Of a stretch of 16,150 bases of DNA, positions 1 through 6,755 are shown in pieces. Source of the stretch: JBDTNK01 sp039933775 (GTDB lineage Bacteria; Chloroflexota; Limnocylindria; QHBO01); the NCBI GenBank assembly GCA_039933775.1, contig JBDTNK010000043.1:1-16150 (forward strand), given 5' to 3'. The first letter of the stretch is position 1, and each line of letters begins with the position of its first letter. The position numbers and the translations under genes were made by a program. The notes below the pieces were generated by a model. That model was not told the DNA's origin and ran no database searches. It worked only from the letters and a program-made list of their open reading frames with translations.

Positions 1-1068
1 CGGCAGGGCGATGTTCTCGCGCACCGAGCGCTGCATCAGGAGCGCCTCGGCCCGGTCGGCGGGCACATACACGACGCCGGCGCGGATGGCATCGGCGGGG
101 TGGGCAAACGAGACGGGCGAGCCGTCGACAAGCAGCTCGCCACCGTCGGGCCGGACCGAGCCGGCGAGGATGTCGAACAGCTCATCCTGCCCCTGGCTCT
201 CCAGTGCGACGACGCCCAGCACCTCGCCGCGATGGAGCTCGAACGAGACGCCGTTGAGCTTCGTGCCCTTGGTCAGGTTGCGCGCGGTGAGACGTGGCGT
301 CGCATCCGCGTCGACAGTGCGCGCGGCCCTCGTCTTCGCCGCGATCGCCGGCAGCTCGCTGGCGTTCTCGCCCAGCATCAGCTCCACGATGCGATCCTCG
401 GCACCCCCCGTGACATCCACGACGCCGACGGTCTCGCCCTCGCGCAGCACCGTCGCGCGGTCACACACCGCGGCGATCTCGATCATGCGATGGGAGATGA
501 ACACGACCGATCCCGCGCCGCCGCGTCGCGCCCTGATCACCTCGAGCACCCGCTCGCTGAGGTTCGCGGGCAGTGCCGCGGTCATCTCGTCGAGCATCAG
601 CACGTCGGGGTCGATCGCCAGCGCGCGCGCCAGGTCGATGATGCGCAGGGTGGCCAGCGGCAGTCGCCGCGCCATGCGCGCCAGGTCGAGCCGCTCGATG
701 CCGAGCTGCGCAACCCAGTGGCGGAACGGCTCGAGCGGCGTCTCGGTCAGCCGCAGGTTGGACCGGATGCTGAGGTCACCGATGACCGCCGGCTCCTGGT
801 AGACCGAGACGATGCCGCCGCGGCGTGCCTCGGCCGGTGAATGAATGGTGCGCACCTGGCCACGGACCGCGATGCGACCCGAGTCGGGGTGGACGGCTCC
901 GGTGAGAATCTTGACGAAGGTGCTCTTGCCCGCGCCGTTGGCGCCCATCAGGGCGTGGACCTCGCCGGCGCGCACGGCGAGCGATGCGGAACGCAGCGCC
1001 GCGACCACGCCGTACGTTTTTGAGACGTCGGTCGCATCGAGGAGGCTGTCGGTCGTCGTGGCGGCCAT
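1..1068 (-). CDS. Sugar ABC transporter ATP-binding protein, two-domain RbsA/XylG type (3' end outside window)
   Basis: Cytoplasmic ATPase that would power import of the sugar captured by the lipoprotein encoded just upstream. The frame is open for 356 codons from the ATG at 1068 to the left edge, so roughly the last third is missing. Domain 1 has Walker A at residues 42-50 (GANGAGKST), a Q-loop Gln at 91, Walker B ending D160-E161 and the H-loop His193. Its signature is LPLAT (136-140) instead of LSGGQ, and the D-loop reads AALP. Domain 2 begins near 258, and its Walker A region (GVVALESQGQ, 284-293) lacks the Lys/Ser, as is usual in this family. I therefore expect one working composite ATP site, made of domain 1 Walker A and the off-window domain 2 signature. 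A GAGG lies 10 nt before the start. The permease is probably beyond the left edge. Family call is firm; substrate is unknown. Confidence 0.93.
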   Translation of the reverse strand, partial: MAATTTDSLLDATDVSKTYGVVAALRSASLAVRAGEVHALMGANGAGKSTFVKILTGAVHPDSGRIAVRGQVRTIHSPAEARRGGIVSVYQEPAVIGDLSIRSNLRLTETPLEPFRHWVAQLGIERLDLARMARRLPLATLRIIDLARALAIDPDVLMLDEMTAALPANLSERVLEVIRARRGGAGSVVFISHRMIEIAAVCDRATVLREGETVGVVDVTGGAEDRIVELMLGENASELPAIAAKTRAARTVDADATPRLTARNLTKGTKLNGVSFELHRGEVLGVVALESQGQDELFDILAGSVRPDGGELLVDGSPVSFAHPADAIRAGVVYVPADRAEALLMQRSVRENIALP

Positions 1069-1093
1069 GAGCTGCGTGCCTCAGGGTGTGGGA

Positions 1094-1122
1094 AGGGGCC
1101 GCCGGCGCCGCCGGCGGCCCCT
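1094..1122 (-). promoter_or_regulatory. Perfect GC-rich stem-loop between binding-protein and ATPase genes
   Basis: A 12-bp perfect stem (1094-1105 pairing with 1111-1122, core GGGGCCGCCGG) closes a 5-nt loop in the 71-bp gap between the two genes. No T-run follows in the direction of transcription, so it is not a classical intrinsic terminator. By analogy with other binding-protein operons it may stabilise the upstream message or partly stop transcription, giving more binding protein than ATPase. That role is inference. Confidence 0.55.
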
Positions 1123-1139
1123 CTCGATCGTCTCCGGTG

Positions 1140-2273
1140 CTACTCGCCCGGACCGACGCAGGCCACGGCCTGCTCCGGCGTATAGGAGGTCCAACCGTCG
1201 ATCTCGAGACCGAGCGGCCAGAGCGGGTCGAGCCCGTCGACCTGCCACGACTCGAGCAGCGTCTTGCCCTCGTCCGAGGTGTTCTCGGCAAGGACCGGAT
1301 CGAGCAGGACGGTGTTCGGCTGCGTGGCATCCGCGGCCGTCTCGACGGTCTCGCCGTTGAGCAGCTTGAGGGCCAGGCTGATGCCGGCGCCACCGACGGC
1401 GGCCGTATTCGTCACGGCAGCGCCCTCGAGGCCCGGATAGTTCTCCTCGTCGAGGAGCTGGGTCACGAACGCTCCGAGGTCGGCGCCGACGATCGGCACG
1501 AAGTCCTCGGTGGCGGCCTTGATCGCGTCAACGACCTGTGAATCCATGCCCGAGGTCCAGATGCCGTCGATATCGGCATACTGGCCGCTCGCCAGGAAGT
1601 CGTTGATCAGCTGCGTGGTGGTGGCCGGATCCCATCCGGTGTAGACACCCTCGTCGTTCGGCACGACGGTGATGTTCGGGTAGTCCGCCAGCACGTTCTT
1701 GAACCCGATGTCACGGTCACTGTCGGCCGGGTTGCCGGCGATGCCACGCATGTAGTAGACGGTCCCCTCGCCACCCAGCTGGTCGAAGAGCCACTTGGCG
1801 CCGAGCTCGGCGTACTTGATCTGGTTGTTGTACAGATTGTACGTATTCTCGTCGGTCACGTAGGCGTCCACCGAGACCGTCTTGATCCCGGCCGCGTTCG
1901 CTTCCTCGAGCGCTGGGTTCAGCGCGTCGGGATCGTTCGGGTTGAAGACGATGGCGTCGACGCCCGCGGCGACGAGGTCGCGAATGTCAGACAGCTGGCC
2001 CGCCGCATCGGTGTTGCGATGGATCGTGGTCAGCTCGGAAACCTCGCCCGATGCGAGCGCCTGAGCCTTGGCGGTGCAGACCTGCTCCTCGCGGAACCCG
2101 TTGCCGACGCCGCCGCCATTTGAATAACCGAGGGCGTAGCTACCGCCCCCGCCTTCGCCGCTCTCCCCAGCGCTGGGCTGGCTCGATGCACCCGTCCCGC
2201 CGGTGCAGGCGCTCACGATGAGCGCCATGGCCGCAAGCGGAACCAGGGCTCGAGCCGATGTGAAGTGCTTCAT
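1140..2273 (-). CDS. Sugar ABC transporter substrate-binding lipoprotein (type I periplasmic-binding fold)
   Basis: Extracytoplasmic sugar receptor of the ribose/galactose-binding class (Peripla_BP_4 type), 377 residues. A short basic N-terminus and hydrophobic stretch end in the lipobox VSAC, giving lipid-modified Cys23. A Gly/Ser-rich linker (about 24-46) tethers the domain to the membrane. The type I fold shows in the first lobe as TTIHRNTDAAGQLSDIRDLVAAG and the following DAIVFNPNDPDAL strand-loop, and in the second lobe as GADLGAFVTQLL. Apart from the lipid Cys, the mature part has only Cys66 and Cys372, which could form a disulfide. The ATG follows GAGGAG with good spacing. It lies downstream of deoC and upstream of the ATPase, so it belongs to the same transport and catabolic operon. 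The ligand cannot be named from sequence; a monosaccharide or sugar-like compound is likely. Confidence 0.93.
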   Translation of the reverse strand: MKHFTSARALVPLAAMALIVSACTGGTGASSQPSAGESGEGGGGSYALGYSNGGGVGNGFREEQVCTAKAQALASGEVSELTTIHRNTDAAGQLSDIRDLVAAGVDAIVFNPNDPDALNPALEEANAAGIKTVSVDAYVTDENTYNLYNNQIKYAELGAKWLFDQLGGEGTVYYMRGIAGNPADSDRDIGFKNVLADYPNITVVPNDEGVYTGWDPATTTQLINDFLASGQYADIDGIWTSGMDSQVVDAIKAATEDFVPIVGADLGAFVTQLLDEENYPGLEGAAVTNTAAVGGAGISLALKLLNGETVETAADATQPNTVLLDPVLAENTSDEGKTLLESWQVDGLDPLWPLGLEIDGWTSYTPEQAVACVGPGE

Positions 2274-2362
2274 GAATGGGTCTCCTCAGTGAGATGACCG
2301 GTGCTCCAGGGTGGAGCGTCGGTCGTTGCGGGTTGCCTTGGTACTCCCTCTCCCTTCGTCAT
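2270..2362 (-). CDS. Possible 30-residue leader ORF overlapping the binding-protein start
   Basis: An ATG at 2362 follows an AGGGAGG stretch (only about 3 nt away, closer than ideal). It opens 30 codons beginning MTKGEG, and its TGA overlaps the ATG of the binding-protein gene as ATGA. The peptide is Thr/Pro-rich with no recognisable domain or membrane segment. The overlap would allow translational coupling. A chance ORF is quite possible in such GC-rich DNA. Confidence 0.25.
   Translation of the reverse strand: MTKGEGVPRQPATTDAPPWSTGHLTEETHS
2303..2317. promoter_or_regulatory. Short perfect palindrome upstream of the binding-protein gene
   Basis: GCTCCA-GGG-TGGAGC is a perfect 6-bp inverted repeat with a 3-nt centre, about 30 nt before the binding-protein ATG in the 235-bp gap after deoC. 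It could form a small RNA hairpin in the leader or be a protein-binding site. I see no convincing promoter hexamers beside it. Confidence 0.3.
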
Positions 2363-2441
2363 CCACCTCCCTGCAGGTCGATCGCATAGGCGATTCGCCG
2401 TGCATGCTCTCGATAGGCCTGGTCGAATGGCTCGTGTGAGC

Positions 2442-3206
2442 TCAGTATCCGGCGCCGTCGGATGTGGCCGCGGCCCTCGTCGGCGTCGTGCCGCCGCGCC
2501 GCGCGCGGAAGTCCTCGAGGATCGGCTTGGTCTGCGTGGCGCCGATCCGCGTCACGCCCAGGTTCATCACCGCCAGCAGCTCATCGAGCGTGCGCACGCC
2601 GCCGGCCGCCTTGATCTGCACGTGCGGCGAGGTGACGCGTCGCATCAGCGCCAGGTCCTCGTGCGTGGCGCCGGAGGGCGCGTAGCCGGTCGAGGTCTTC
2701 ACGAAATCGGCTCCGGCGGCCTCGGCCAGGCGCGAGCCGCGCTCCTTCTCGTCATCGGTCAGGTAGGCATTCTCGAGGATGACCTTCACGATCGCGCCGG
2801 CCTCGTGGCCGACCTCGACCACGGCGGCGATGTCGTCGCGAACATCCTGGTCACGCCCGGAGCGCAGCGCACCGATCTGGATGACCATGTCGAGCTCGAC
2901 GGCCCCGTTGGCCAGAGCGTCGCGGGCCTCGAACACCTTCGTGGCGGTCGTGGACGAGCCGTGCGGGAAGCCGATGACCGTGCCGACCGCGACGTCGGTC
3001 CCTTCCAGGATGGCTTTCGCTCGCTTGACGTCTGCGGGGCGCACACAGACCGATGCGACGTCGTACTCGGCTGCCAGCCGGCAGCCCTCCGAGATGAAAA
3101 CATCGTCGAGCTCGGGCTTGAGGAGCGAATGGTCGATCGTCTTGGCGAGCTGACGCTCGGTCACGGTATCAATGGTGTAGGTGGGTGCAGTCGTTGTCGC
3201 GGTCAT
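2442..3206 (-). CDS. deoC: DeoC-type class I aldolase (deoxyribose-phosphate aldolase family), atypical phosphate site
   Basis: Cytosolic Schiff-base aldolase; the family splits 2-deoxyribose 5-phosphate into acetaldehyde and glyceraldehyde 3-phosphate. Numbering is from the ATG at 3206 (254 residues, usual length). The Schiff-base Lys170 sits in FVKTSTGY, the second catalytic Lys199 in IKAAGG and the catalytic Asp106 in ELDMVIQIGA. The normal phosphate-binding GASS reads GATQ here (TRIGATQTKP), so both serines are replaced. The chain ends in a flexible Ala/Thr-rich tail with a C-terminal Tyr, as in the E. coli enzyme, where that Tyr aids catalysis. A GTG at 3215 would overlap the previous stop (GTGA) and is a rival start; I prefer the ATG 5 bp past that stop. 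It sits between the isomerase and transporter genes, so it is probably the cleavage step of this sugar pathway. Family is firm; true substrate is open. Confidence 0.93.
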   Translation of the reverse strand: MTATTTAPTYTIDTVTERQLAKTIDHSLLKPELDDVFISEGCRLAAEYDVASVCVRPADVKRAKAILEGTDVAVGTVIGFPHGSSTTATKVFEARDALANGAVELDMVIQIGALRSGRDQDVRDDIAAVVEVGHEAGAIVKVILENAYLTDDEKERGSRLAEAAGADFVKTSTGYAPSGATHEDLALMRRVTSPHVQIKAAGGVRTLDELLAVMNLGVTRIGATQTKPILEDFRARRGGTTPTRAAATSDGAGY

Positions 3207-3211
3207 GGTTC

Positions 3212-4126
3212 TCACTTGATGTACGGACGGAGGATGTCACGAGCGAGGAGAAAGCCGCGCTTGACAAGCGCATCGGTTCCCTCGAAGTCGTGATCCTCGT
3301 GCTCGATGATGATGTCACCGTCATACCCGGCTCGGTACAAGGCGGCAAAGATGCGCCCCCAATTGGCCTCTCCCAGTCCCGGTAGCCGCGGGATCTGCCA
3401 GCCGATGCCCCCCGACAGCGAGCCTCGCTCGTAGAGGCCGTCACGATCGATCTCGACATCCTTGGCCTGCGCGTGCCAGATGTGCGAGCCGAACTCGCGG
3501 ATGAAGCGCTCCTGGTCGATCATCAACCATACGAGGTGCGACGGATCGTAGTTCAGGCCCACCGCGTCGCCCCACTGCTCGATGATGCGGCGCCAGACGT
3601 ACGGCGACCAGGCGATGTTGTTGCCGGCCGGCCACTCGTCGCGCGAAAAGATCATCGGGCAGTTCTCGATGGTGATGCGCACGCCAAGCGCACGGGCATG
3701 CTCGATAATCGGCGGCCAGATCTCGAGCGCGCGCTCCCAGTTCGCATCCACGTCGAGCTTCGGGTCGCCGCCCATGAAGGTGTTGAAGAACGGCACCTTC
3801 ATCTTCGCGGCCGCCTCGATGACCAGTTTCTGGTGCGCGATCGCCGCCTCGCGCGTCTCGCGGTCGGGGTGCATCGGGTTCGGATAGAAGCCCAAGCCCG
3901 AGATCGTGAGGCCGTGCGAAGCGACCTCGTCCACGATCTCGGTGGCGCGCGATGCGGAGAGGTCGGTGACATCGATGTGGCTCGTGCCGGCATAGCGTCG
4001 GCTCGGGCCCTTCGATGGCGGCCAGCAGGCGACCTCCAGACTCTCGAAGCCGTTGGCACCAGCCCACGTGGCGACGTCGCCAAGTGGCAGATCGGGAAAT
4101 GGGGCGGTCAGAAAGCCGAGCTTCAT
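3212..4126 (-). CDS. Sugar isomerase/epimerase, xylose-isomerase-like TIM barrel (AP endonuclease 2 family)
   Basis: Cytosolic metal-dependent TIM-barrel enzyme of 304 residues, typical for the family, which contains epimerases, keto-sugar isomerases and lyases acting on 3-keto sugars. Likely metal ligands are Glu154 (TIENCP), Asp194 and His197 (NYDPSHL), a His in HIWHAQAKD (about 218) and Glu275 (IIEHED). The ATG is directly preceded by an in-frame TAG, with AGAGG further upstream. It follows the dehydrogenase gene by 32 bp, and its TGA is 5 bp before the deoC ATG, so all three are very probably one transcript. A Gfo/Idh/MocA dehydrogenase next to such a barrel recurs in sugar-oxidation pathways such as those for levoglucosan and inositol. 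That suggests it handles the keto-sugar made by its neighbour. Exact reaction unknown. Confidence 0.88.
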   Translation of the reverse strand: MKLGFLTAPFPDLPLGDVATWAGANGFESLEVACWPPSKGPSRRYAGTSHIDVTDLSASRATEIVDEVASHGLTISGLGFYPNPMHPDRETREAAIAHQKLVIEAAAKMKVPFFNTFMGGDPKLDVDANWERALEIWPPIIEHARALGVRITIENCPMIFSRDEWPAGNNIAWSPYVWRRIIEQWGDAVGLNYDPSHLVWLMIDQERFIREFGSHIWHAQAKDVEIDRDGLYERGSLSGGIGWQIPRLPGLGEANWGRIFAALYRAGYDGDIIIEHEDHDFEGTDALVKRGFLLARDILRPYIK

Positions 4127-4158
4127 CTAGATCAGGGGTCCTCTCGTGTGCATCGGTG

Positions 4159-5319
4159 TCATGCCGAGCGTGCGACCGGCGTCCAGCGACCCTCGCGGGC
4201 GCTGGTGGCGATCGCGTCGCCGACAAGCATCTCGTCGTGGCCGTCAGCAAAGGTCGGGTAGGTCGGGTGCTCGGCGGGGTGGTCGCTGCCGACATCGGCG
4301 TAGACGGCGCTGAAGAGCGCGCGGAACGTATCCGCGAACCCCTCCACGTGGCCGCCCGGCAGCGCGGCGGCAGCCCTGCCGGCGGCGCCCATCAGCGCGG
4401 GGTTGCGGATGAGGATCTCGTTCGCCGCCTCGCGATGGCCGATCCAGAGCTGGTCCGGCTGCTCGGAGTCCCACGCCGCCGCGGACGCCGATCCGTCGAT
4501 CTCGTAGACGAGTGAGTTCTTGCGGCCGGGGCTGAGCTGGCTGATGGCGGTGGTGCCGAGCGCTCCGTTCTCGAAGCGCAGCAGGATCGTGGCGATGTCC
4601 TCGGTCCCGATATCGCGCTCGACCGTATCGGTCGCGCGTTCGGCGGCGAAGGTCTCGACCGGCCCGGCGGGCTGACGCCGCGTCGGGATGAAGGTATGCA
4701 GATCGGCCATGACCTCGGTGATGCGCAGCCCGGTCGTGAACGCCACGAGGTCGAGCCAATGGGATCCGATGTCGCCGACCGCCCGCAGCGATCCGCCGAG
4801 CGCCGGCTCCAGCCGCCAGTTCCAATCGGTCTCGAGCAGCAGCCAGTCCTGGAAGTAGCGCCCGCTGACGAGGCGGATCTCACCCAGCGCGCCGTCTCGC
4901 GCGATTTCGGCGACGTGCTGGTTCAGTGGGTAGTAGCGGATGTTGAAGTTCACCGCGTTCACCCGACCGCTGCGCGCGGCGAGCGCCGCCAGCTCACCGG
5001 ACTCGGTGGAGGTCAGCGCCAGGGGCTTTTCGCAGACGACGTGGCGGCCGGCGGCGAGGATCTCGCGCACCTGCGGATGGTGCAGATGGTTGGGCGAGGT
5101 GACGTGAACGACCTCGACGCGATCATCGGCCAGGAGCTCCGCCAACGATGTGTAGGCCTTCGGCACGCCCAGGCGCTGCGCGCTGGCTTCGGCACGCTCG
5201 GGTGTCGAGCCCAGGAGGCCGTGCACCTGGACGCCGATGCGGCGAAGCGCCTCGATATGGACCGTCCCGATGAAGCCGCTGCCGATGACGGCGGCCCCGA
5301 GCTCCCTCGGTCGCCTCAT
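4159..5319 (-). CDS. Gfo/Idh/MocA-family NAD(P)-dependent sugar dehydrogenase
   Basis: Cytosolic oxidoreductase acting on a sugar or sugar derivative. An N-terminal Rossmann fold opens with GSGFIG (13-18). The family motif CEKPLAL (96-102) carries catalytic Lys98. The C-terminal domain has VGDIGSHWLDL with Asp183 and His187, the usual catalytic pair. Numbered from the ATG at 5319 it is 386 residues; a GTG at 5328 is an alternative that adds three residues. Length fits the family (330-400). It is the first gene of the minus-strand operon, directly behind the promoter region shared with the ROK regulator. As first enzyme in the operon it probably oxidises the imported sugar to a keto form. Cofactor (NAD or NADP) and substrate are not readable. 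Confidence 0.92.
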   Translation of the reverse strand: MRRPRELGAAVIGSGFIGTVHIEALRRIGVQVHGLLGSTPERAEASAQRLGVPKAYTSLAELLADDRVEVVHVTSPNHLHHPQVREILAAGRHVVCEKPLALTSTESGELAALAARSGRVNAVNFNIRYYPLNQHVAEIARDGALGEIRLVSGRYFQDWLLLETDWNWRLEPALGGSLRAVGDIGSHWLDLVAFTTGLRITEVMADLHTFIPTRRQPAGPVETFAAERATDTVERDIGTEDIATILLRFENGALGTTAISQLSPGRKNSLVYEIDGSASAAAWDSEQPDQLWIGHREAANEILIRNPALMGAAGRAAAALPGGHVEGFADTFRALFSAVYADVGSDHPAEHPTYPTFADGHDEMLVGDAIATSAREGRWTPVARSA

Positions 5320-5337
5320 CGCATCCACGCTCTGCGG

Positions 5338-5351
5338 TCTAGATGTCTAGA
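5338..5351. promoter_or_regulatory. Paired TCTAGA palindromes in the dehydrogenase leader
   Basis: TCTAGA-TG-TCTAGA: two identical 6-bp palindromes 2 bp apart, about 20 bp upstream of the dehydrogenase start, between its predicted promoter and its first codon. CTAG-containing palindromes are usually scarce in bacterial DNA, so a pair here is suggestive of a binding site, but this is inference. Confidence 0.3.
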
Positions 5352-5402
5352 TGGATCGATTGCGTTGGACTCGGGCCAGACGCAGATCACGTGCACCCTT
5401 CA

Positions 5403-5431
5403 ATCATACTTTGGCCTGTCAAGCGCAAAAG
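5403..5431 (-). promoter_or_regulatory. AT-rich divergent control region: -10 box of the catabolic operon and candidate ROK operator
   Basis: This is the most AT-rich island in the window. On the minus strand TATGAT (5408-5403) is a good -10 box, about 75-85 nt before the dehydrogenase start. A TTGACA (5422-5417) lies only 8 nt before it, too close to be its -35. Overlapping that, 5409-5431 is an imperfect 23-bp dyad with half-sites CTTTGGC and GCGCAAAAG (7 of 11 pairs match). An operator abutting the -10 would suit repression of the operon by the divergent ROK protein. The assignment of the dyad to ROK is inference. Confidence 0.4.
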
Positions 5432-5455
5432 TCCACGTCGCAGGTCTGTTGGCCG

Positions 5456-5461
5456 TATCAT
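5456..5461 (+). promoter_or_regulatory. Possible -10 hexamer for leaderless ROK transcript
   Basis: TATCAT ends 6 nt before the GTG at 5468, which would place transcription initiation at or near the start codon. There is no clear -35 and no Shine-Dalgarno sequence better than GCGAG. Confidence 0.4.
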
Positions 5462-5467
5462 CGCGAG

Positions 5468-6745
5468 GTGGATCCGACGCGCAGCGCTGCCGATCAGCCC
5501 GGTGCGGCGAGCCCCTCCGACGAGGCGCTCGATGGCCTCGCCCTGATCCTGGCGGAGATCCGATCGGACTCGCGGTCACGCTCCGAGCTCGTCGCGCGCA
5601 CCGGCCTGACGCGCGGCATCGTGGCACAGCGCGTCGGCGAGCTGCTCGAGATCGGGCTGGTGGTCGAGGACGAGGTGGGACCGAGCACCGGCGGACGACC
5701 ACCGCGCCGCGTCGCCTTCCGTGGGGATGCCGGCCACCTGCTTGTCGCGGACCTCGGCGCAACGAGCATCGATGTCGCACTGACCGACCTGGATGGACGG
5801 ATCCTGGGACATCGCGATGAGCCCGCGGACGTCGCCGCCGGGCCCGAGCGCTGCCTCGCACGCATCGAGCAGCTGTTCGGAGAGCTGACCGCCGCGACAC
5901 GCGACGTGCCCGGGCAGCTGTGGGGCGTGGGGATCGGCGTGCCAGGGCCGGTCGAGTTCCGATCAGGGCGTCCGGTCTCGCCGCCGATCATGCCCGGCTG
6001 GGACGGCTACCCGGTCCGCGAGCGCTTCGCGGCGCGCTATGGGGCGCCGGTCTGGGTCGACAACGACGTGAACATCCTGGCCCTCGGCGAGTGGCGCTCG
6101 GGGATCGCGATCGGCCACGACAACGTGGTCGTCGTGAAGATCGGCACCGGCATCGGCGCCGGGATCATCTCGAACGGTCGCATCCATCGCGGCGCGCAGG
6201 GTGCCGCCGGCGACGTTGGCCATATCCAGGTCGTCGACGCCGCCTCGGTCCTGTGTCGCTGCGGCAACGTGGGCTGCCTCGAGGCGCTGGCCGGTGGCGG
6301 CGCGCTGGCTCGGGACGCCGAGACCGCGGCGACCTCGGGTCGCAGCGAGCGCCTGCGGGTCGCTCTCGAGCAGCACGGCCGAGTGACGGCGGAGGACGTC
6401 GCGCGCGCGGCCGCGTCCGGCGATCCGGTGTCGGTGGCCCTGCTCCAGGCGGCGGGGCATCGGGTCGGCCTGATGCTCGCCAGCATCGTCAACTTCTTCA
6501 ATCCCTCGCTCATCGTGGTCGGCGGCGGCGTGGCGCAGAGCGGGGACCAGCTGCTGGCCTCGATCCGCGAGACCGTCTACCGCCGTTCCCTGCCGCTTGC
6601 CACCCGCGACCTGGTCGTCCATCGCTCATCGTTGGGGGCGCTGGCAGGGGTCATCGGCGCATCGACCATGGTCCTCGAACAGCTCTTCAGCCGCGAGGCG
6701 CTTGCCCAGCGACTCGCCCAACGAGGAACCGCCACAGGACCGTGA
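5468..6745 (+). CDS. ROK-family transcriptional regulator (HTH + sugar-kinase-like domain)
   Basis: Cytosolic DNA-binding sensor of the XylR/NagC type, 425 residues from the GTG at 5468. An N-terminal winged helix-turn-helix spans about 25-83 (recognition region SELVARTGLTRGIVAQRV; wing STGGRPPRRV). The ROK domain follows, with nucleotide-binding-like DLGATS (95-100), GIGVPGP (155-161), WVDNDVN with Asp200, and VKIGTGIGAG. A zinc site is formed by His252 and Cys263, Cys265 and Cys270 (CRCGNVGC). An earlier in-frame ATG at 5351 was rejected because its extra 39 residues are unlike the family and run through the promoter region. It is divergent from the sugar operon, whose product or substrate it most likely senses; usually such proteins repress until sugar binds. 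Family is firm, effector unknown. Confidence 0.92.
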   Translation: MDPTRSAADQPGAASPSDEALDGLALILAEIRSDSRSRSELVARTGLTRGIVAQRVGELLEIGLVVEDEVGPSTGGRPPRRVAFRGDAGHLLVADLGATSIDVALTDLDGRILGHRDEPADVAAGPERCLARIEQLFGELTAATRDVPGQLWGVGIGVPGPVEFRSGRPVSPPIMPGWDGYPVRERFAARYGAPVWVDNDVNILALGEWRSGIAIGHDNVVVVKIGTGIGAGIISNGRIHRGAQGAAGDVGHIQVVDAASVLCRCGNVGCLEALAGGGALARDAETAATSGRSERLRVALEQHGRVTAEDVARAAASGDPVSVALLQAAGHRVGLMLASIVNFFNPSLIVVGGGVAQSGDQLLASIRETVYRRSLPLATRDLVVHRSSLGALAGVIGASTMVLEQLFSREALAQRLAQRGTATGP

Positions 6746-6755
6746 TTCCACTGGG

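Noticed and set aside
5417..5422. TTGACA as a consensus -35 box for the sugar operon
   Set aside because: Only 8 nt separate it from TATGAT, far below the usual 16-18, and no other -10 lies at the right distance.
5351..5467. Upstream ATG start of the ROK regulator
   Set aside because: The extra 39 residues cross the AT-rich promoter and operator region, and the HTH normally begins near the N-terminus.
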